Shown: piece after piece, positions 62,041 through 64,000 of the stretch | Layout: the number at the start of each line of letters is the position of its first letter | Position numbering within the stretch: the stretch's first letter is position 1 | Assembly (NCBI GenBank): GCA_032173965.1 | Contig: CM063288.1 | Span: 23,902,001-23,966,000, forward strand | Direction of reading: 5' to 3' | Length of the DNA: 64,000 nt | Source of the DNA: Sitta carolinensis | Taxonomy: Eukaryota; Chordata; Aves; Passeriformes; Sittidae | Program-made: the position numbers and the translations under genes | Notes under the pieces: model-generated | Told to the model about the DNA's origin: nothing | What the model saw: only the letters and a program-made list of their open reading frames with translations | Database searches by the model: none

Positions 62041-62382
62041 TCACGCATAGTGCCTCAGCAAGTCTTTGCTGAACGCAGCCACAGCAAGCGCACCTATACC
62101 TGTAAGAGTGTCCAGGTCACATTCTGACCGCTTTAGCAGTGTCAGCAGCAGAAGATTGATGCAAGGTGCACAAGGATGTGCATACAGGTAACGCAGTAAA
62201 ATCACCAACATTCCAAAAAGTCTAATGTGTTTGATCACACAGGATGTGAGTTTAATATGCAACTGTGGATGGATTGTAGAGGGTTTGAGTCTACGACGCT
62301 TTTGTATGAGGCCGACCACTTGTGTGTGAAAGCGTCTCTGATGAAAGTTCATGTATGGTCTTTTGTGTCCAGTATGTGCTGT
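62041..62382 (-). other. Unrecognised minus-strand ORF in a CpG-enriched patch
   Basis: The frame is open from the stop at 62383-62385 down to the TGA at 62041 (103 codons from the first ATG at 62352). About ten CpGs fall within 300 bases, where neighbouring stretches of that size usually show none to two, so the patch may be young, recently inserted or under constraint. The translation is basic at the N-terminus (QKRRRLK near residues 17-23) and hydrophobic in the middle. I recognise no family. A decayed insertion, a viral fossil, a retrocopy fragment or chance are all open. Confidence 0.15.
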
Positions 62383-62754
62383 TTAAATAAATTTTACACA
62401 AATAATATTCTATTTAGAGATTCTTTTTTTACAATTAAATATCAAGCCTTCTTCTGCAAAATATTATAGTTATGGCCTATTTGTCTCTTCTTTCTATATC
62501 AAGACATAATAGACGACAACTGAAGCAAATAAATATGAATCTGACCTGATGACAGAGAAGATAGAGATTTCAGCATGAGCCCCTACATTCTAGATGAACA
62601 TATTGGTCACTTGGTTATTTGGGCAGTTCTCAGTTATGTTGTTTAATTTTAAAAATTTGAAAGCTCAAGATTGTGGGTTATATTCTTTTTCCCCAATGCA
62701 GAATGAAGGCCAAATGCTCGAAATCAATAGCAAAACAGAATTCTTGTCTTACAG
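62383..62754. other. Non-coding DNA, no gene supported
   Basis: A+T-rich sequence without open frames or repeats that I can support. Confidence 0.65.
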
Positions 62755-62815
62755 CCAATCTCACAGCTGACTTCACTGGAGTTATTTAGGTGAATAGGGA
62801 AGCCGATTCTGACCA
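62755..62815. mobile_element. Ancient MITE-like repeat core, degraded
   Basis: CAGCTGACTTCACTGGAGTTA followed by TTTAGGTGAATAGGG closely matches the core of an old amniote repeat (CACTGACTTCAATGGAGTTACTCC, then GATTTACACC). The ends are not identifiable. Confidence 0.4.
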
Positions 62816-63151
62816 CAGTAGCTGTGTCTAGACTAGTAGACTTTAAAGCACCAGGGAAATGCTTCCAAGCACTGGAATTTAATTGTCTTTACTGTTAAGT
62901 TGTTATAACGAGTCCCTGACCCACTTCTGCCTTTTCCCATCTACAGCACTTCCAAACAATTCTCAGGGACCTTTCCCCATAGGTAGCATGAACATAAACA
63001 CCCTTTGTACAAGTGAGACGGTTTCATAGCACACATGTGGGCCAGTTTGCACCATATGCCAGAAAGGATTCACAAGTTTAATTTACTTGTGTGCAAACAA
63101 TTAGTGTAGATCAAAAAACAAAATCAAAATCTTGATCTTCTCTTCATTAAA

Positions 63152-63177
63152 GGGAAGAGGGAAAGGGTGGGAAGGGG
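63152..63177 (+). promoter_or_regulatory. Canonical G-quadruplex motif
   Basis: Five G-runs of three or four Gs (63152-63154, 63159-63161, 63165-63167, 63169-63171, 63174-63177) are separated by loops of 4, 3, 1 and 2 bases. This satisfies the G3+N1-7 quadruplex pattern on the plus strand. The tract is homopurine apart from one T. There is no gene nearby to regulate. Confidence 0.8.
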
Positions 63178-63302
63178 AAAAAAACCTAATTATTTAGTTG
63201 AAACAACCAGAATTTTTAAAATTGAATATCCCCTTCACTCACCTCCTTGGTGCTAGGAAAACCTAACATTTCTTCTGACCTTGTCCATGTTCTATTTTTA
63301 TT

Positions 63303-63402
63303 ATGTATGTGTGTGTATATATATACACACACACACACATATATATACACATATATATATGTATATGTATATATATATATGTATATGCATATATATGTAT
63401 GT
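63303..63402. repeat. TG/TA/CA microsatellite with perfect 26-bp palindrome
   Basis: About 100 bases of alternating purine-pyrimidine sequence. Positions 63308-63333 are a perfect palindrome (four TG, a central TATATATATA, four CA). The plus frame 63247-63699 (150 codons, the longest in the window) reads through it as Tyr/Ile/Thr/His/Val repeats and is not a real protein. Confidence 0.94.
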
Positions 63403-64000
63403 AATTTTTCCTACATTGTTGTTAGATACCAAGAAACAGACAATTTAAAAATGTGGAGGTTTAATTTATTAATAAGTTTCTCAATAAAAAGTGCATCTCT
63501 ATTAATTCTGAGCAGGTCTTTGTCCAACCTAAACATCCTACTGAAGCTTCTGTGTCAAAGGGCAAAAAAGGGGGTGCTTCAAATCCTTCTCCTCCAAATA
63601 ATCTATGGTCAAGAGAAAAGAAGCATTCGAATGACAAGGATTGGCTCAGTTGGGGAACTAAAAGCTAAATTGTGTCCATGTCTTTGCAGAGAAACATAAG
63701 GGCAGAAGGGCGCCTTCAGGCATTCAGCTCAGCACAGGGTGGAGCACAATGGCAGAGATTGTACTTTAGAATGACAGGATTTGGCAGGACTAAAGCCCCT
63801 AGAAATGAAGTGTGAGAAGTGGTACGCCCTCTCACCCACTTTACTGCCCCGTGGACACATCTGGACTTGAAGAAGAGTTTTCTGGTACCTTACTACTTCT
63901 TTTGCCTGTACTGATCACATTCCCCTTTAGGATTCCTTTAGGAATGACTGTGGCATGGTGGAAAGTGCCTGAACTCTCCACTGTCACTGCTGTTGGAATA
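63403..64000. other. Non-coding DNA, no gene supported
   Basis: The tail of the microsatellite-derived frame runs to 63699 and shows no domain. A small 11-bp exact-like duplication (CCTTTAGGATT and CCTTTAGGAAT) is at 63924-63945. Nothing else is recognisable up to the window edge. Confidence 0.65.

Noticed and set aside
63247..63699. Longest open frame in the window (150 codons, plus strand)
   Set aside because: Its N-terminal third is translated TA/TG/CA microsatellite giving Tyr/Ile/Thr/His repeats, and the remainder has no domain or splice context.
1..64000. Bacterial, phage or CRISPR-type systems
   Set aside because: No long open frames, ribosome binding sites, operon structure or regular spacer arrays. 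The composition and repeat types are those of vertebrate nuclear DNA.

Overview
The window looks like nuclear DNA of a bird, from a gene desert or a very large intron. It is A+T-rich and CpG-poor, it carries GGTTT/AACCC-type low-complexity runs typical of bird genomes (for example around 1303-1342, 16440-16480, 33410-33440 and 53980-54010), and stops are dense in all six frames. The longest open frame is 150 codons and most of its N-terminal half is a translated microsatellite. I recognise no protein-coding gene, rRNA, tRNA, CRISPR array, operon or bacterial or phage feature. The species and locus cannot be named from sequence alone.

Layout. 1-9 kb: unremarkable A+T-rich DNA with one probable ancient MITE-like fossil (2029-2115) and a strand-symmetric TA/TG/CA microsatellite (4775-4911). 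9-21 kb: an ATT/ATC triplet repeat (9176-9226), homopolymer runs, a second MITE-like fossil (11561-11655), a well-matching old L2/MIR/L3-type fragment (13741-13855) and an old LINE/SINE-tail-like piece (17240-17345). 21-36 kb: slightly more G+C-rich patches without coding signal, a further fossil (26208-26242), a TA palindrome (26472-26500) and a 12-bp-arm hairpin (29015-29051). 36-48 kb: a palindrome-bearing candidate regulatory patch (36121-36420), a possible 3' end of an ERV-like LTR element (about 39480-39950) and the densest homeodomain-site cluster of the window (43441-44240). 48-64 kb: long T and A runs, an old retroposon tail (54602-54712), the most structured non-coding element (55990-56290), two unrecognised minus-strand ORFs (59461-59847, 62041-62382), a canonical G-quadruplex motif (63152-63177) and a microsatellite with a 26-bp perfect palindrome (63303-63402).

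The best lead is 56018-56269. It is a diverged tandem array of about four units with a period of 62-64 bp, overlapped at its left end by an inverted pair of ATGCAAAT octamers inside 19-20 bp near-perfect inverted arms. Together with 43441-44240 and 36121-36420 it suggests a desert holding long-range developmental enhancers. That role is inference; whether these blocks are conserved is the decisive test. There are no genes here whose joint action could be described.
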